Positions 51,858-53,087 of a stretch of 53,087 nt of DNA are shown here, piece by piece; the first letter of the stretch is position 1, and each line of letters starts with the position of its first letter. The position numbers were made by a program, and so were the translations under genes. The notes under the pieces were generated by a model. The model was not told the origin of the DNA. It did no database searches and saw only the letters and a list, made by a program, of their open reading frames with translations. This stretch comes from a virus, in IMG/VR virus record IMGVR_UViG_3300032116_000283, positions 1-53,087 of that record, one strand, 5' to 3'.

Positions 51858-53087
51858 CCATAAAAATCAAAGACTTAACTGTTAAAAACTTTATGAGTGT
51901 GGGTAATGTTACCCAGGCTGTTGACTTTAACCGTGAACAGCTCACTCTAGTGCTTGGCGAAAACTTAGATCAAGGAGGTGACGATTCTGGTTCTCGTAAC
52001 GGTACAGGTAAAACCACAATTATCAATGGTTTATCGTACGCCCTGTACGGCCAAGCACTAACTAATATCAAGAAAAATAACTTAATTAACAAAACCAACA
52101 ACAAAGGTATGTTGATTACGTTAAATTTTGAGAAAAACGGTATAACTTACCGTATTGAACGCGGAAGATCACCTAATATTCTTAAATTCTATGTTAACGA
52201 CATAGAACAGTTTGCCGAAACTGTGGATGAAAGCCAAGGCGATAGCAGAGAAACACAAAAGGCTATCAACGATCTGCTAGGTATGAGCCATAATATGTTT
52301 AAACACATTGTTGCACTGAATACCTATACAGAACCGTTCCTTAGTATGCGAACCAATGAACAAAGAGAAATAATCGAACAACTTTTAGGTATTACACTGC
52401 TTTCAGAGAAGGCAGAAACACTAAAAGAACAAATAAAAACAACCAAAGACCTAATCACTGAGGAAACTCTTAAGATCAATGCTATCAAGTCAAGCAATGA
52501 GAAGATAACTCAGAGTATTGAAACACTTAAGAGTCGTCAACGTGCATGGAATCTTAAGAAAAATCAAGATATCGAGAAACTAAAAGAGTCTATCAACGAA
52601 CTTGAACAACTAAACATTGAAAAAGAACTCGATGCACATGACAAACTGGTAAACTGGACTGCTCTCAACGGCGAAATTGTATCGTTGAACAAACAAAAGA
52701 GTACACTAGGCTCTGCTTTGCTTCGTGCAGACTCATCTATTGAAAAAATTGCAAAAGAAATTGACGATCTTGCTGACGCAATGTGTTTTACTTGTGGTCA
52801 AGCACTTCATGCAGACAAGAAGGCTGCTATTCTTTCAGAAAAAGAAAAAGAACTGCATGAGGCAGTGCAGTATCAAGACGAAATTAGTAAAAAACTCAAA
52901 GTTGTTGAAGATTCCTTGTTTAAAATTGGTGATATCAACGGAAAGCCCAGTACTTTCTACGAAACTGCAAAAGAAGCATACGATCATAGAAGCAATGTTG
53001 ATAGTTTGAAGTCTGCACTGGGGTTGAAACACAACGAAGAAGATACTTACGCAGCACAAATCGACGATCTTGAGACCACAGCCATAC
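51854..53087 (+). CDS. gp46: Recombination ATPase subunit gp46 (Rad50/SbcC-like), partial
   Basis: The first 411 residues are visible and the frame is open at the right edge. Start MTIKIKDLTVKNFMSVGN is followed by a P-loop NGTGKTT (49-55), preceded by a Gly/Asp-rich insertion (GENLDQGGDDSGSRN) not in T4. QLLGI near 175 leads into a coiled coil, and CFTC (Cys311, Cys314) is the zinc-hook motif at the tip. The second coil, signature and Walker B lie off the window. It forms the gp46/47 end-resection complex. The ATG overlaps the stop of gp47. Confidence 0.95.
   Translation, partial: MTIKIKDLTVKNFMSVGNVTQAVDFNREQLTLVLGENLDQGGDDSGSRNGTGKTTIINGLSYALYGQALTNIKKNNLINKTNNKGMLITLNFEKNGITYRIERGRSPNILKFYVNDIEQFAETVDESQGDSRETQKAINDLLGMSHNMFKHIVALNTYTEPFLSMRTNEQREIIEQLLGITLLSEKAETLKEQIKTTKDLITEETLKINAIKSSNEKITQSIETLKSRQRAWNLKKNQDIEKLKESINELEQLNIEKELDAHDKLVNWTALNGEIVSLNKQKSTLGSALLRADSSIEKIAKEIDDLADAMCFTCGQALHADKKAAILSEKEKELHEAVQYQDEISKKLKVVEDSLFKIGDINGKPSTFYETAKEAYDHRSNVDSLKSALGLKHNEEDTYAAQIDDLETTAI

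Noticed and set aside
51950-52020. Gly/Asp-rich insertion ahead of the gp46 P-loop as a novelty
   Set aside because: I recall the same enlarged loop in gp46 of other marine T4-like phages, so it is probably a lineage trait.
20-53087. tRNA genes, CRISPR arrays, insertion sequences or integrase sites
   Set aside because: No cloverleaf, regular spacer array, transposase or att-like duplication was seen on reading; the only clear direct repeat is the SDR scar.

Overview
This window is the tail/baseplate half of a T4-like myovirus genome: AT-rich, almost gapless, with no tRNA, rRNA, CRISPR or host gene seen. The diagnostic genes are a gp55-type late sigma factor, gp47 (Mre11-like nuclease), gp46 (Rad50-like ATPase, cut by the right edge), gp53, gp25, gp6 and a gp5-like spike. 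The style (gp55 with a long basic N-terminus, gp46 with an enlarged P-loop, tail fibres with a shared N-terminal module, and a giant structural protein after gp6) resembles marine T4-like phages of the cyanophage/pelagiphage kind. This is recognition from memory, and the host cannot be named from the sequence.

Layout. (1) 1-8249: an accessory glycan-type region with a sugar-nucleotide SDR, four members of a fucosyltransferase-like family, a short DegT/DnrJ-type aminotransferase, a glycine-amidinotransferase-family enzyme and SGNH hydrolase-like proteins. Three plus-strand genes alternate with minus-strand genes, each convergent pair overlapping at its 3' ends. (2) 8218-17300: a tight minus-strand operon (a small conserved protein, two GT8-like and one other DxD glycosyltransferase, an unknown 194-aa protein, four tandem radical SAM proteins, a third SGNH protein) behind a textbook sigma70 promoter at 17323-17351. 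(3) 17358-25289: two paralogous structural proteins, three tail-fibre proteins sharing an N-terminal module (one with a tail-collar domain), and a small protein in the position of T4 gp11. (4) 25310-49883: baseplate block with a 4,622-residue protein where T4 has gp7-gp10, an enlarged gp6, gp25, a cell-wall hydrolase, a gp5-like spike with a C-terminal lytic domain, a 794-aa hub-like protein, gp53 and a gp48/gp54-like tube protein. (5) 49909-53087: rightward regulatory/replication genes gp55, gp47 and gp46.

Regulation is legible. Three perfect TTGACA promoters with 17-bp spacers precede the accessory operon, gp55 and gp47-46. NATAAATA/CTAAATA elements of T4 late type precede structural genes and the isolated accessory genes. 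The likely circuit is host sigma70, then gp55, then late promoters. At 49902-49937 the late promoter facing the baseplate genes abuts the sigma70 promoter of gp55, whose spacer holds a perfect 12-bp palindrome.

The most unusual content is the accessory region. An SDR, an aminotransferase and an amidinotransferase together could build a guanidino-sugar, and the radical SAM/glycosyltransferase operon looks like a modification system expressed early. Both are inferences.
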